DNA from: Imperialibacter sp963977595
Lineage (GTDB): Bacteria > Bacteroidota > Bacteroidia > Cytophagales > Cyclobacteriaceae
Direction: 5' to 3'
Assembly: GCF_048007035.1 (NCBI RefSeq)
Contig: NZ_CP180355.1
Span: 6,386,001 to 6,450,000 of the forward strand
Length of the DNA: 64,000 nt
In this document: piece after piece, positions 10,901-18,159 of the stretch
How the letters are laid out: the number at the start of each line of letters is the position of its first letter
How positions within the stretch are numbered: position 1 is the stretch's first letter
Made by a program: the position numbers and the translations under genes
The notes under the pieces: generated by a model
The model's database searches: none
What the model was told of the DNA's origin: nothing
Seen by the model: the letters and a program-made list of their open reading frames with translations, nothing else

Positions 10901-11680
10901 AAAATACCTATAACTACTAAACTGCTTATAAGTAATGTTCTCAATGGATTCAGTTACTACGATCGACCCCGATTCTAAAAAAGAATCGGAAACCCCGAAA
11001 TTGTATGGAATAGACAATGCAGCTATCTCAGACGTTCCTTTTTGAAACTGAACAGTAATTGTACTTCCTGTATCAATGGCAAATGCGACGTCATCCTCGT
11101 CACTCTCATAATTTTTAGCATACTCATGCACCAGGCCATCCGACAACCTGTATAGCCTTAGTAGCAATCCTTTACCTGAAGTCTGGCTTCTACTGGCTGT
11201 AAAATAAACCTTGTTCTGGCTTTCATAGAAGGCTACTTTCTGGGGTATGTATCCCAATGAACCAATGCTTTCGTAGCTATTGACAACAGTCCCTGCGGAG
11301 GAATACTTTCTCAATAAAAAACCATTCGGGTCAGTATTGCCAGCGTTCTCAGGGCTAATACTAAACAGTGCATAGATGTTTCCATCATCGTCAACATCAA
11401 TATCGACCCCGTAGTCATTCGTTTCGGAATCATACCCGTAAGATTTCGACCATTGAAACACACCGCTCTTGCTGTATTTGAGGACCAGACCATCGAACCT
11501 TGGTCCGTCGGATTGCCTCTGATTGGCTAGAATGATCACATTGTCATCAGCGTCATGTATCATCTTTACAATCTCCGCCGGTCCGGTAGCGGAAAACGTT
11601 GTTTCCCAGCTCTCTACAAAGTTTTGGGCCGAAAGGATGTGAGTGAAAATTAAAAGTGCAGCAGACAGAAAAAATTTCAT
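4931..11680 (-). CDS. Giant secreted adhesin-like protein with Ig-like/MBG and Fn3-like repeats, T9SS cargo
   Basis: 2249 residues. A signal peptide (1-19, ending LSAQ) precedes an N-terminal region of about 400 residues with repeated GLVLKYSKSG-like strands, probably a beta-propeller. Next come Ig-like modules of the 'SGLDV...VATI...ITATQAGN' type (about 690-1040), five or six Fn3-like modules containing GTVYYAV or similar (about 1040-1600), and a second Ig-like block with three almost identical 83-residue repeats (about 1600-1860) followed by more divergent copies. An MBG/YDG-like module (about 2020-2100) and one further module precede a T9SS type-A sorting domain (SVYPNPVADYL at about 2180 to the end, KLIKL). 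The product is expected on the cell surface or released, in adhesion or matrix binding; the ligand is not inferable. Confidence 0.85.
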   Translation of the reverse strand: MKFFLSAALLIFTHILSAQNFVESWETTFSATGPAEIVKMIHDADDNVIILANQRQSDGPRFDGLVLKYSKSGVFQWSKSYGYDSETNDYGVDIDVDDDGNIYALFSISPENAGNTDPNGFLLRKYSSAGTVVNSYESIGSLGYIPQKVAFYESQNKVYFTASRSQTSGKGLLLRLYRLSDGLVHEYAKNYESDEDDVAFAIDTGSTITVQFQKGTSEIAALSIPYNFGVSDSFLESGSIVVTESIENITYKQFSSYRYFKFELDNGTVDLYERSSSNVTKAVFTGETGFVGDFSRSSGDVLVTGDFDQNVVRREYNFSGGSYSLEYELDDPQTIGNFLSSGNYVLGSIVENNTRYFGALEFDFYGVSDKWYHSSTDGETLDKALADSDGNFIFASSPGSQIKLFALCNGPIGIDLGSNMNTELETVTLSIGSSPANEANWETIEWSTGQTGVKSIEVSGYREVKTISVTVTNANGCSFTDEIQVTFRVPAPGLPQPEIIGMNGAAPVFRFTWDKTIADVVEYGIDQEFYIGSCGVFRGDWEEFNSSSSGNANDYIDITTSIHAGLQLFGGYAEDADENRSYPAYQLALQPCNCYDMEALDTYLATVAINDGNDVVGEGEIASFLIVNPETDIRKTGDQELLSYFQWEVPEGWDIIDYQGTLIKTRINEGAASGNVSVKIVNPCTGDQTSAISKEVTVTKDQTIAFDQPADMQMGDDPVALGAMASSGLDVAYDVEPHDILDIDNGMITPLYAGTVTITATQAGNFEWNESNPVQQTFTINKGNDEITFGELGDVLWNAENFDLDDLASTKSGRNISWTEVDNAYVSVSSLGAVVLKKPGAVEITATLAGDDNWNAANPVSQTLTILKTDQTLTLDEFPDKLVTDDDFLWGEYLDISSGLTPSLESDDEGVARVSGSLIEIVGAGTVTITAIQTGNDYYNAADPVNQTLTINKLSQTISFDPIPEKTTDDLPFELDATGSSGLDVEYESLNTSVATIDDNTVTIVGVGTADIVASQAGNGTYEPAPNVTRTLTVSEGVTITFTEGYPQFEYYLNGVYRLLLELTQNGNVYYVVTAEGADEPTPAQIENGKDASGAPAFKSGSAYSLTANDEYNSAQILGLEELTSYEIFLTISDESYALSTAVHQLSVETGDYSKPEWESGYPAMGTINSLSAEVEIDLNEESGTVYYAVFASSGATKFPANLKAGSNYGAVDEGSVSAGEGSFVLTGLSEATAYDVWLVAEDAAENLQTAATKLDFTTIDDIAPQFGAGYPSIAAVDESDVEIDVKINEAGTVYAIAQLAGEGAPSFAQVQNGQNSSGATAISANSVTVNKNQTTALGVSGLTSQVEYDFYVVAWDDFDNESGAPEMLNATTSDLKAPVISPQSLTLESVDETIATLSFSLDEPGSFHWVVDTEIVTSPSPTQVSNGQTEAGEVSTHSGSVDVTIADQAYQFEVTRLLADQEYEIYFVAVDENETPNISESTFSTTFSTVDLTAPTFATTPQMTNISNEGFDLLIDVNETGSLHYAVIGASDPLPTTNELSTGSVTNAIIQGSKALADGNNDLTFTIALTEESSYKVVLLAADDDENLQDDVISIDFTVPSSKIAQSVTFEALEEKTYGDADFVLAAIATSGLDVSYNSSDESVATVSGSSVTIIGVGTTTITASQSGNDNYHPATDVEQTLIVNKASQLITFEALEEKTYGDADFYLAAITTSGLDVSYSSSNESVATISGSTVTIVAVGSATITASQSGNDNYHPAADVEQTLTVSQASQSITFDALEEKTYGDADFDLAAIATSGLGVSYSSSDESVATISGSSVTIVGVGSAIITASQSGNGNYHPAADVEQTFTINKASQTITFDAIEDQNFSVGSLSLLATVSSQLSVVYTLDDGDGAINDNMLTFHSAGTFTVTASQPGNGNFNAAEPVSQSFFVNEESLKVPQTITFASIEDQTYGNTIQLSATSSSGLTVNYEMLSGGAVISDGEVKFTGIGAVTIEASQGGDDTYEPAASVSQTFGVLPKTLDVLAEDKQIVYGQPMPELTYTITGFVTGEDESALTTAPAVSTEAIQDSNAGSYSISVEGAVSGNYVFNYQGALLVINKAQADITIADLEQEADGSAKEPVVTTTPSNLNFTITYDGLADAPIVAGTYEVKVTIDETNYAGEQAAIFTLTESNPLGVEAEALLSVYPNPVADYLTIKNLTNKNIAIYDLEGRLQSVDRVGERLDFSGLKPGIYLLRSDGQVLKLIKL
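6115..6860 (-). repeat. Three near-identical 249-bp tandem repeats inside the adhesin gene
   Basis: The marker GGCTCGCC recurs at about 6115, 6364 and 6613, exactly 249 bp apart, and the intervening DNA is very similar. Each unit codes for one 83-residue Ig-like module with the core EEKTYGDADF and GVGSATITASQSGN-like text. The period is a multiple of three, so gain or loss of a unit keeps the frame. More divergent copies lie on both sides. Confidence 0.85.
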
Positions 11681-11703
11681 AGGTCGTTTTTTGTCTATGA
11701 AAT
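11675..11703 (-). promoter_or_regulatory. Inverted repeat covering the adhesin start codon
   Basis: ATTTCATAG and its reverse complement CTATGAAAT are separated by 12 bases; the outer bases 11674 and 11704 extend the match. On the adhesin mRNA the ATG (11678-11680) lies in the 3' arm, so folding would hide the start codon. It could instead be a protein-binding site. Confidence 0.45.
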
Positions 11704-11784
11704 TGCCAGCTGACTACTTCAAATGATAGTGGGATTTAGTGAAGGAAAGGAAATTTTTAGTCGAAGGCGGGATTTTTGAAGGCG

Positions 11785-12483
11785 TCAGAGTAGGGAAAGT
11801 GACTCCATGAACTGTTTGCGGTAGGATTTCCCAATCATGACCTGATGGCCTTTCAGGTACACATAGTTCTCGGAGATGCTGTCCACCGCATCGAAATTGA
11901 TCAGGTAAGAACGGTGTATCCTCAGGAAACCCAATGGTTCTAACTTTTCCGAAATACTTTTCAGTGTGTGGCTGATCATGTATTTCTCTTTTTCAGTGTA
12001 CAAAGTTGAATAATTGTCATACGCTTCCACGTACACAATATCTGAAGCGGAGACGGAAACGATCTCCTGATCCTTTTTGACAAAAAATTTCTCGTTGGCA
12101 ACCGGCTTACTTTTGGCTGGCTTTCTGCCACGAGCTATGGCGATTTCCAGATTCACGATAAGGTCTCGCTCATTGAAAGGCTTGACAATATAGCCAGAAG
12201 GATTCACCAGTTTGGCCCGATCCAGCGTCTTTTGGTCATAGAAAGAGGTCAGAAAAACGATGGGCATGGACAATTGGGCAGCCAGGGCAATTCCATCGAC
12301 AGGCCCTTCTATCTGAATATCCAAAAGAGCAACATCAGGATGACAAGTCTTGCAAACCTCCAGCGCATCGCTTGCCTCATCTACAATGCCGACAACCTCA
12401 TAGCCGTGAGCTTCCAGCGTTTCGGCAATATCATCAGCAATAAGGGGTTCATCTTCAACTACCAGTACAGAAGCTTTTTTCAT
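11785..12483 (-). CDS. LytTR-type response regulator
   Basis: A 232-residue protein: receiver domain (about 1-120) with acidic residues E10/D11, phospho-acceptor D55 (LLDIQ) and KPF near 112, followed by a LytTR DNA-binding domain (about 135-232) with FVKKDQEIVSV, VYVEAYDNYSTLYT and FLRIHRSYLIN. LytTR regulators bind short direct repeats upstream of surface or secreted-protein genes. Its start overlaps the stop of the histidine kinase gene by 4 bases (ATGA), so the two are translationally coupled. The next gene downstream, 104 bp away in the same direction, is the giant adhesin, an obvious candidate target or operon member. Confidence 0.93.
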   Translation of the reverse strand: MKKASVLVVEDEPLIADDIAETLEAHGYEVVGIVDEASDALEVCKTCHPDVALLDIQIEGPVDGIALAAQLSMPIVFLTSFYDQKTLDRAKLVNPSGYIVKPFNERDLIVNLEIAIARGRKPAKSKPVANEKFFVKKDQEIVSVSASDIVYVEAYDNYSTLYTEKEKYMISHTLKSISEKLEPLGFLRIHRSYLINFDAVDSISENYVYLKGHQVMIGKSYRKQFMESLSLL

Positions 12484-14369
12484 ACCACCAATTTATAACG
12501 TGACAAGTACAGGTTCACCTCGGTTCCACCATCATTCCGGATATCAATCTCAGCCTTAATTTTACGACTCAGCGACCGAATCATCTTCCATCCAAAAGAG
12601 TTGGACTGCTCCAGAGTGGCCGAATCCATTCCTTTGCCATTGTCCTTAACCGTCACGTTCAGCTTCTCGTCTGCTTCCCACATTTTGATGCTTATTCGCC
12701 CGCCCGGCTGGTCAAATGCGTACTTAAGACTGTTAGAAATCAGCTCATTGAGAATCAGCCCCAGGGGGATCACCGAGTCGATATCGAGCTTCAATCCGTT
12801 AGTTTCTATCTCCACATCAATTTCATTTCTCCCAAAAGCTGTGAGAAGTTCACTCGTCAGGTTTTCAAGATATGTGTCAATGCTAACTCCCCGTATATCG
12901 TCCGCACTGTACAATTTTTGATGGATCAACGCCATAGACCTGACCCTATTTTGGCCTTCCATCACCGCATCCACTGCCGCTTCATCTTTCAAGCTGCCTG
13001 CCTGAAGCTTTAGCAAACTAGAAATCACCTGCAGGTTGTTCTTAACCCTATGATGGATCTCTTTGAGCAGAATTTCTCTTTCGTCTAACGCCTCCGATAT
13101 CTGGTGATTCTTCTGCTTCAGCACTTTGGAAGTCCTTTGTTTCTCTCTGTACCTGTACCCGGCAAAACCCGCCAGAATAAGGAAAATGATGGCCACCAAA
13201 ATCAAGATATTCCGCTGATTAATCGACTTCGCCAGCACCAGGTCAGTGGTCTTTTTTTCAAGCTCAAGCCCGGTAATTTTGAGTTCCTGCTGTTCGGATT
13301 GATATTTCCGCTCCAGCTCTGTTATCTGCTCCTGCACAGATTGAGATAAGTATTTGTCCTTGACTTGCACAAAAGACTCTAAAAGCGCCAGTGCCTCGGC
13401 ATGACTGCCCCTGGCCTTTTTCAACTCATACGACAGCTGGTAGTACGCCATTTGCTTTTCCAAAAAGGCTTCGGAGTGCATGTATACGTTCATTTTGCCC
13501 AGATATGATTCGGCAAGGTCATAATTACCTTGATCCCGATACAATTTGGCCAGGTTGTAATACAACTCCATTCTGAATTCCGAATCGCCAGGATATCCCA
13601 CAAATTTTTCAGCCGCCTTGTAAGCCCCTAGAGCTGCACCGGCATTGCCCACGCCCTGTTGAGACAGGGCTATATTTAACCAGGCTCCGGCTATTTCGCT
13701 GGTATCCTGTAGTATGAGCGCAATTTTTAACGTTTCCTGTGAATACAAGAGCGCCGTATCAAATCTTGTTGTGGAAACATACAGGCTCGACAAATTGAAG
13801 TAGGCGTTCAAAATGCCAACTGTATCTTTCAATTGCTTCTTGATCCCCAGCGATTTAGCGTATGCCTCGGCGGCCTGATCATATTTGCCTGATCTTTTGT
13901 AAACCTGACCAAGATTATTCAGGCTATAGGATAAATATTTTTTTTCGTCTAAACTTTCAAAGATCGGGCGAGCTATCTCGTAATAGAAGGCAGCTGAGTC
14001 AAGGAAGCCTCTGTAAAACAAATTCACTCCAATATTCAAGTAGGACTTCCCCATCCCCAAGCTGTCGTCGTTGGCAAGACTTACGTTGAGCGATTTACGA
14101 TAATAGACGAGAGCCGAATCAAATTCATTCAAAAACCCATAGGCCAACCCCTGCTTGATGAGAGCTTCCCTTACAGCTTTTGGGTCGTCAACTTCCTGGG
14201 CAATCGCCAATAATTTGGAGGCATAGGTAAAAGCCGAATCCGCCCGCACGCCCAACCATTTTTGAAATTTCGCTTCGTATGCCGTAGCGTCAGTCTGGCC
14301 TTTTGCGCAGAAATGAAAGAAGAAGAAGATAATAGCCGCTGCGAGGCCCCAAACTTTGCTCTTGACCAT
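12480..14369 (-). CDS. TPR-domain sensor histidine kinase (HisKA_2 type)
   Basis: 629 residues. A signal peptide or first membrane segment (about 8-24) is followed by about eight TPR-like helical repeats (about 30-340), presumably periplasmic, a coiled coil (about 345-385), one TM helix (about 388-406) and a cytoplasmic kinase. The H-box LLKEIHHRVKNN (His about 439/440) is the HisKA_2/HWE-like form, followed by an HATPase domain with NELISNSLKYAF (N-box) and DNGKGMD (G1 box). Its overlap with the LytTR gene makes that regulator the cognate partner. TPRs in this position are common in Bacteroidota kinases; the signal is unknown. Confidence 0.92.
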   Translation of the reverse strand: MVKSKVWGLAAAIIFFFFHFCAKGQTDATAYEAKFQKWLGVRADSAFTYASKLLAIAQEVDDPKAVREALIKQGLAYGFLNEFDSALVYYRKSLNVSLANDDSLGMGKSYLNIGVNLFYRGFLDSAAFYYEIARPIFESLDEKKYLSYSLNNLGQVYKRSGKYDQAAEAYAKSLGIKKQLKDTVGILNAYFNLSSLYVSTTRFDTALLYSQETLKIALILQDTSEIAGAWLNIALSQQGVGNAGAALGAYKAAEKFVGYPGDSEFRMELYYNLAKLYRDQGNYDLAESYLGKMNVYMHSEAFLEKQMAYYQLSYELKKARGSHAEALALLESFVQVKDKYLSQSVQEQITELERKYQSEQQELKITGLELEKKTTDLVLAKSINQRNILILVAIIFLILAGFAGYRYREKQRTSKVLKQKNHQISEALDEREILLKEIHHRVKNNLQVISSLLKLQAGSLKDEAAVDAVMEGQNRVRSMALIHQKLYSADDIRGVSIDTYLENLTSELLTAFGRNEIDVEIETNGLKLDIDSVIPLGLILNELISNSLKYAFDQPGGRISIKMWEADEKLNVTVKDNGKGMDSATLEQSNSFGWKMIRSLSRKIKAEIDIRNDGGTEVNLYLSRYKLVV

Positions 14370-14547
14370 GAATCATTTCCAGTATATCGCTAAGATAACC
14401 GTCATGAGCTATTAACCGAAGAAATGTCTTCAATATGCAGGTCATCTTATGGTCGGCGGTTTAAGCGTGCTACTTACGGCGTTGAAACACCAATCTAATG
14501 CTCTTCTACCCGTTAAGTGCTGAAAATGTCATTGAGCTGCGAACCGT

Positions 14548-15018
14548 TTAGTTTTGTCCTGAACCTATGCCTGCTTCCTTCGACGCTGGCTGCCCTTTCC
14601 CTGTGGCGATGAGGCTTTGTAAGCTGCCAAGTATATAGTCAGTCCAGGCTCCCTTGCAGGCGCCATAGCATTCGACCAAAGGCACAAGGCCGAGGTGAGT
14701 GAACGTGACTTCGGTCTGCCTATTCCTTACTGAGATGTCAAAAATGACTTTTGTACCCGTCCACTCACTCTTGTCCTCAATAAAACTGAGCCTGCTTTCA
14801 GTGATCAGCCACACAACTCTTTTGTCCGGCACAACCTCCACCAGCTTCTGTTTCGAATAGTGTACATCTCCGAATCGTACAGAAAATTCATCGTTCAGTT
14901 GCTGGGATCTGCCAGACAAATTCTCCGTCCACCAGGCTGTCACGTTGTTGATGGCGTCAAAAACCTCCTTCGGTGACCGGCTGACCAAAAAGGACGTGGT
15001 AAAGCTTTGATTGTTCAT
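14548..15018 (-). CDS. SRPBCC (AHSA1-like) domain protein, cytoplasmic paralogue
   Basis: 156 residues from the ATG at 15018. The open frame continues upstream through a start-like codon at 15093, but that part would overlap the preceding gene and does not look like the family. The protein is one SRPBCC helix-grip domain: SPKEVFDAINNVTAWW at the N-terminus, KLVEVVPDKRVVW in the middle, then VTFTHLGLVP and ECYGACKGAWTDYI. SRPBCC domains bind hydrophobic ligands. It is the second of two tandem paralogues and lacks the lipoprotein leader of the upstream copy. No catalytic residues are known for this subgroup. The gene ends 178 bp before the TPR kinase. Confidence 0.78.
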   Translation of the reverse strand: MNNQSFTTSFLVSRSPKEVFDAINNVTAWWTENLSGRSQQLNDEFSVRFGDVHYSKQKLVEVVPDKRVVWLITESRLSFIEDKSEWTGTKVIFDISVRNRQTEVTFTHLGLVPLVECYGACKGAWTDYILGSLQSLIATGKGQPASKEAGIGSGQN

Positions 15019-15049
15019 AGTATTTTTACTGCATAAGGCGCAAAGAGCG

Positions 15050-15658
15050 CTAGTTAAGGTTCCATTTTGCAGCCAGTTCGGCATTGAAACCACCTTCTTT
15101 AGTGTTCGGCGTTCCCTTACCCGTGGTGATTAGCTGGGCCAAACTGTTGTTGATGTAGTTCGTCCAGCCATCCCGGCAAACACCATAGCACTCATAATCA
15201 GGTACAAGGCCCAGATGGGTAAACTTTAGCTGTGTTTGAGACCCTTTGGGTGAAATTTCGAAGACGACCTTTGTGTCCTTCCACTCACTCTTGTCTTCTA
15301 TGAAATTAAAATAGTTCTCCAGCACGTGCCAAACCACCCTTTCGTCAGGCACCACTTCTACCAATTTCATTTTTGTGATATGAATGTCCTGATAGTGATA
15401 AATGAACTCGTCGTTCAGCTGGGCGGTGCCGCCTTCAATTTCCTCCGACCACCATCCACGCACATTGGTGATGGCATTGAATACTTGCGCTGGGGTTTGA
15501 TCTACCTGTATGGTAGTGGTAAAGCTTTGCTCTTTCATGGTATTTGTTTCTATTGTTGTTTCGTTAGTATCGGCCTCTTTTTGGGCTCCTTTGTCCACAT
15601 TGTAGCATGCCGATAAGGCAGCCACAAGCAGGACACCATTCATCAGTTTTCGTCTCAT
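15050..15658 (-). CDS. SRPBCC-domain lipoprotein, tandem paralogue
   Basis: 202 residues. The leader ends in the lipobox LSAC (Cys at about 18), then comes a 22-residue acidic linker and an SRPBCC domain beginning MKEQSFTTTIQVDQTPAQVF. The domain aligns along its whole length with the downstream paralogue, including KLVEVVPDERVVW, FTHLGLVP and ECYGVC-x3-W-x2-YI. An internal Met (MKEQ) sits exactly where the paralogue starts, so the leader may have been added to a cytoplasmic ancestor, or the internal Met may give a second, cytoplasmic form. A lipid-anchored SRPBCC domain is unusual. The gene lies opposite a GlxA-type regulator with 218 bp between. Confidence 0.72.
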   Translation of the reverse strand: MRRKLMNGVLLVAALSACYNVDKGAQKEADTNETTIETNTMKEQSFTTTIQVDQTPAQVFNAITNVRGWWSEEIEGGTAQLNDEFIYHYQDIHITKMKLVEVVPDERVVWHVLENYFNFIEDKSEWKDTKVVFEISPKGSQTQLKFTHLGLVPDYECYGVCRDGWTNYINNSLAQLITTGKGTPNTKEGGFNAELAAKWNLN

Positions 15659-15801
15659 TCTATGAGTAGTTTCGGTTCTAAATTCAGGATATCACTTGCC
15701 GGGGCTTTATTAGAACTACGGCAAATTTATTGTGCAAAACCTACCTTTAAAGGGTGTCAAACAGACATTGTGGTGGGTTGATTTGGACACATGCCATTCA
15801 T

Positions 15802-15809
15802 TACCTTTG
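15802..15809 (+). promoter_or_regulatory. Bacteroidota -7 box upstream of the GlxA-type regulator
   Basis: TACCTTTG matches the TAnnTTTG -7 consensus. It lies 68 bases before the ATG at 15877, in the divergent region. A TTTG at about 15782 could be the -33 element, though the spacing is shorter than usual. Confidence 0.5.
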
Positions 15810-15876
15810 CAAATACCTTTAGTTAATATTGGTTGCGCAAAAGTCATGCTCCGATGAATCACACTAAATAGCTTTT

Positions 15877-16860
15877 ATGAAACACCTCACCATCATTGTG
15901 CCGGACGGGCAAAACAACCTGAGCAGTATTGTTGGGGCCTATAAAATATTCAGCAGGGCCAATGCCTACCTACAAGAGGCTGGAAAGGAAGTGCTCTTCA
16001 GTATTCAGTTAGCAGGCATTTCGAAAGTGGTGGATTTCTATGATGGCTTGTTCTCAGTGAAGCCCCACACTCATATTTCGGCCATCAAACAAACCGACCT
16101 GATTATCATTCCTTCGCTGAACCACAATTATGAGCAGTCAGTGCACGCAAACCAGGAGCTGACCGAATGGATTGCCAGGCAGTATAAAAACGGCGCTGAG
16201 GTGGCCAGCATCTGTACCGGTGCTTTTCTCCTGGCTTCATCAGGGCTACTGGATGGCCGAAGCTGCTCCACTCACTGGTCGGCCGCTAACGATTTGAAAA
16301 CCCGGTTTCCCAAGGTCAAACTGCAAGCCGACGAGCTGATCACTGATGAGAATGGTATCTACACCAATGGAGGAGCATACTCCTTCCTCAACCTAATGAT
16401 CTATTTGGTAGAGAAATACTACGGAAGGCAAACCGCTATCTTCTGTGCCAAGGTATTCCAGATCGAAATGGATCGGCACAGCCAGTCGGCCTTCATCATA
16501 TTCAAAGGGCAAAAACAGCATGGTGACGAGATGGTAAAAGAGGCTCAGAGCTACCTTGAAAGCAAACTCGATGAGAAGGTCTCAGTGGAACAGCTGTCGC
16601 AACGCTTTGCCGTAGGCAGGCGTACCTTTGACAGACGGTTTATCAAAGCCACCGGTAACACACCCATCGAGTACTTGCAGCGGGTTAAAATTGAATCTGC
16701 AAAAAAATCGTTAGAAACCAGTCGCAAGACCATCAATGAGGTGATGTACGATGTTGGCTATTCAGATGTGAAGGCCTTTCGGGAGGTATTCCGGAAAATT
16801 ACCGGCATGTCGCCACTGGAGTACCGGAACAAGTACAATCGGGAGGCGGCCACGCACTGA
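15877..16860 (+). CDS. GlxA-family transcriptional regulator (DJ-1/PfpI + AraC)
   Basis: 327 residues. The N-terminal DJ-1/PfpI-like domain (about 1-195) keeps the nucleophile-elbow text VASICTGAFLLA with C113; the C-terminal AraC/XylS DNA-binding domain (about 220-320) has two helix-turn-helix motifs, including VSVEQLSQRFAVGRRTFDRRF and the signature INEVMYDVGYSDVKAFREVF. In this family the DJ-1 domain acts as a ligand sensor rather than an amidase. It is divergent from the two SRPBCC genes and probably controls them; the inducer is unknown. Confidence 0.9.
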   Translation: MKHLTIIVPDGQNNLSSIVGAYKIFSRANAYLQEAGKEVLFSIQLAGISKVVDFYDGLFSVKPHTHISAIKQTDLIIIPSLNHNYEQSVHANQELTEWIARQYKNGAEVASICTGAFLLASSGLLDGRSCSTHWSAANDLKTRFPKVKLQADELITDENGIYTNGGAYSFLNLMIYLVEKYYGRQTAIFCAKVFQIEMDRHSQSAFIIFKGQKQHGDEMVKEAQSYLESKLDEKVSVEQLSQRFAVGRRTFDRRFIKATGNTPIEYLQRVKIESAKKSLETSRKTINEVMYDVGYSDVKAFREVFRKITGMSPLEYRNKYNREAATH

Positions 16861-16893
16861 ATAAGAGGTTCAGGCAGCCCCGCTTGTAACGTT

Positions 16894-17550
16894 CTATCTT
16901 CTTAGCTCTTCCATGTCGGCCAACATTTCTTGAAGTCTGTTCATCACATTCCCATAAATCAGCTTCAGTTCAAACTTGTAGAGGCGGCCACCAAAGAACG
17001 CCAGGAGGACAACTACCGGCATTACGCCGATGATCCCGATGAGAGGAATACCACCGACTAAATAGGTCTCGGGATAATGAGTCAGTATTTTGTTCATCAG
17101 CGCATCACCCAACATCCTTCCATCAATCTCAAAAAACCAAAAGCCGACCAGCATGGAAAGAAACGCCCAGGGGTAGTTAAATGCCGACATTTTTGTATTG
17201 ATGGAAATTTGCTTTTGCATCCAGGCATCGAACGCTTTGAGGTATTGATAGCTGCTTACGCTTTTATCAATTTTCTTTAATCCATTCGAAAGCCGCTTGT
17301 TGACGACTGCCACCGCATTGAGAAGCAAAAACATGGGTACCCCCATATAAGCCATGCCGAACAAAAAACTTACCGGCAACAACACAACAGAAAAAATGAG
17401 GATGGCAATAAGATTAATCTCAAACATCCTTTTAAACTTATCGACAATATGCTTCGACTTTTGGTTGTATAACTGATTGATCTTCGGTGCCACCAAAGCA
17501 TCGCTTACTAAAAATCCCTCTTTCCAAATAGCTTCAATTGACCTTTCCAT
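16894..17550 (-). CDS. Membrane protein encoded with an ECF sigma factor
   Basis: A 218-residue protein with four predicted membrane segments (about 45-65, 68-84, 126-142 and 168-188) and a charged N-terminal region of about 40 residues. Its start lies inside the 3' end of the ECF sigma gene (17-base overlap), so it is translationally coupled to it. That position is typical of anti-sigma factors, but I see no zinc motif or known anti-sigma domain, so a role in holding the sigma factor at the membrane is inference from context only. Confidence 0.7.
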   Translation of the reverse strand: MERSIEAIWKEGFLVSDALVAPKINQLYNQKSKHIVDKFKRMFEINLIAILIFSVVLLPVSFLFGMAYMGVPMFLLLNAVAVVNKRLSNGLKKIDKSVSSYQYLKAFDAWMQKQISINTKMSAFNYPWAFLSMLVGFWFFEIDGRMLGDALMNKILTHYPETYLVGGIPLIGIIGVMPVVVLLAFFGGRLYKFELKLIYGNVMNRLQEMLADMEELRR

Positions 17551-18025
17551 CCAATATTACTTTTAGTCGATCCTTGATTCGTTTAATCCGCACACCAATA
17601 TTATTGGCATTGGTGCCGGTTATCTCGGCGATTTCCTGATAGCTCTTTTCGTCGAGGTAGAGCAAAACCACTCCTCTGTCAACCTCAGAAAGCTGTTTGA
17701 TAGCAGCGTATAACTCGTTGAGCGACTCGTTGGCAAATGCTCGGGTATCTTCGGTAGCCTCGTCGGGCAGGTAGTCGGACGCAAAGTGCTGCGGGTCGTT
17801 TTTCCTTTTCTTCAATAAGGTAAGGCAAACATTCAGGGCCACCCGATACACCCAGGTCGACCACTGCGACTCCTCTCTGAAATTGGCATGACTCCTCCAA
17901 ATCTGTAGGCATACCTCCTGATAGTAATCTTCAAAATCTTCCTGGGTATTGGTGTATGCCCGGCAAATCTTGATGATGATACCCGAAAACGGCAAAATCA
18001 TGGACGTATAAAAGTCGCTACTCAA
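17534..18025 (-). CDS. ECF-family RNA polymerase sigma factor
   Basis: 163 residues from a TTG at 18025; the first ATG is 24 bases later (18001). I prefer the TTG because the text before the ATG (SSDFYTS) fits region 2 of related factors. Region 2 is seen as EDFEDYYQEVCLQIWRSHANF and STWVYRVALNVCLTLLKKRK, region 4 as LSEVDRGVVLLYLDEKSYQEIAE followed by the helix-turn-helix TGTNANNIGVRIKRIKDRLK. It would direct RNA polymerase to a small stress or surface regulon. The overlapping membrane gene downstream is the best candidate regulator. Confidence 0.9.
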   Translation of the reverse strand: MSSDFYTSMILPFSGIIIKICRAYTNTQEDFEDYYQEVCLQIWRSHANFREESQWSTWVYRVALNVCLTLLKKRKNDPQHFASDYLPDEATEDTRAFANESLNELYAAIKQLSEVDRGVVLLYLDEKSYQEIAEITGTNANNIGVRIKRIKDRLKVILDGKVN

Positions 18026-18159
18026 ATCTTTTACCTTGGTTGGTGGCCAAAGTTGGGGATTATTACACCCGGGGCATTCCCTTTTTGATATTTTTTGAGG
18101 AGCGGAGGTGGAATCAACAGTTATTGATCACGGCGTCGTCAAGAGGCGCTTGCGCTCAG

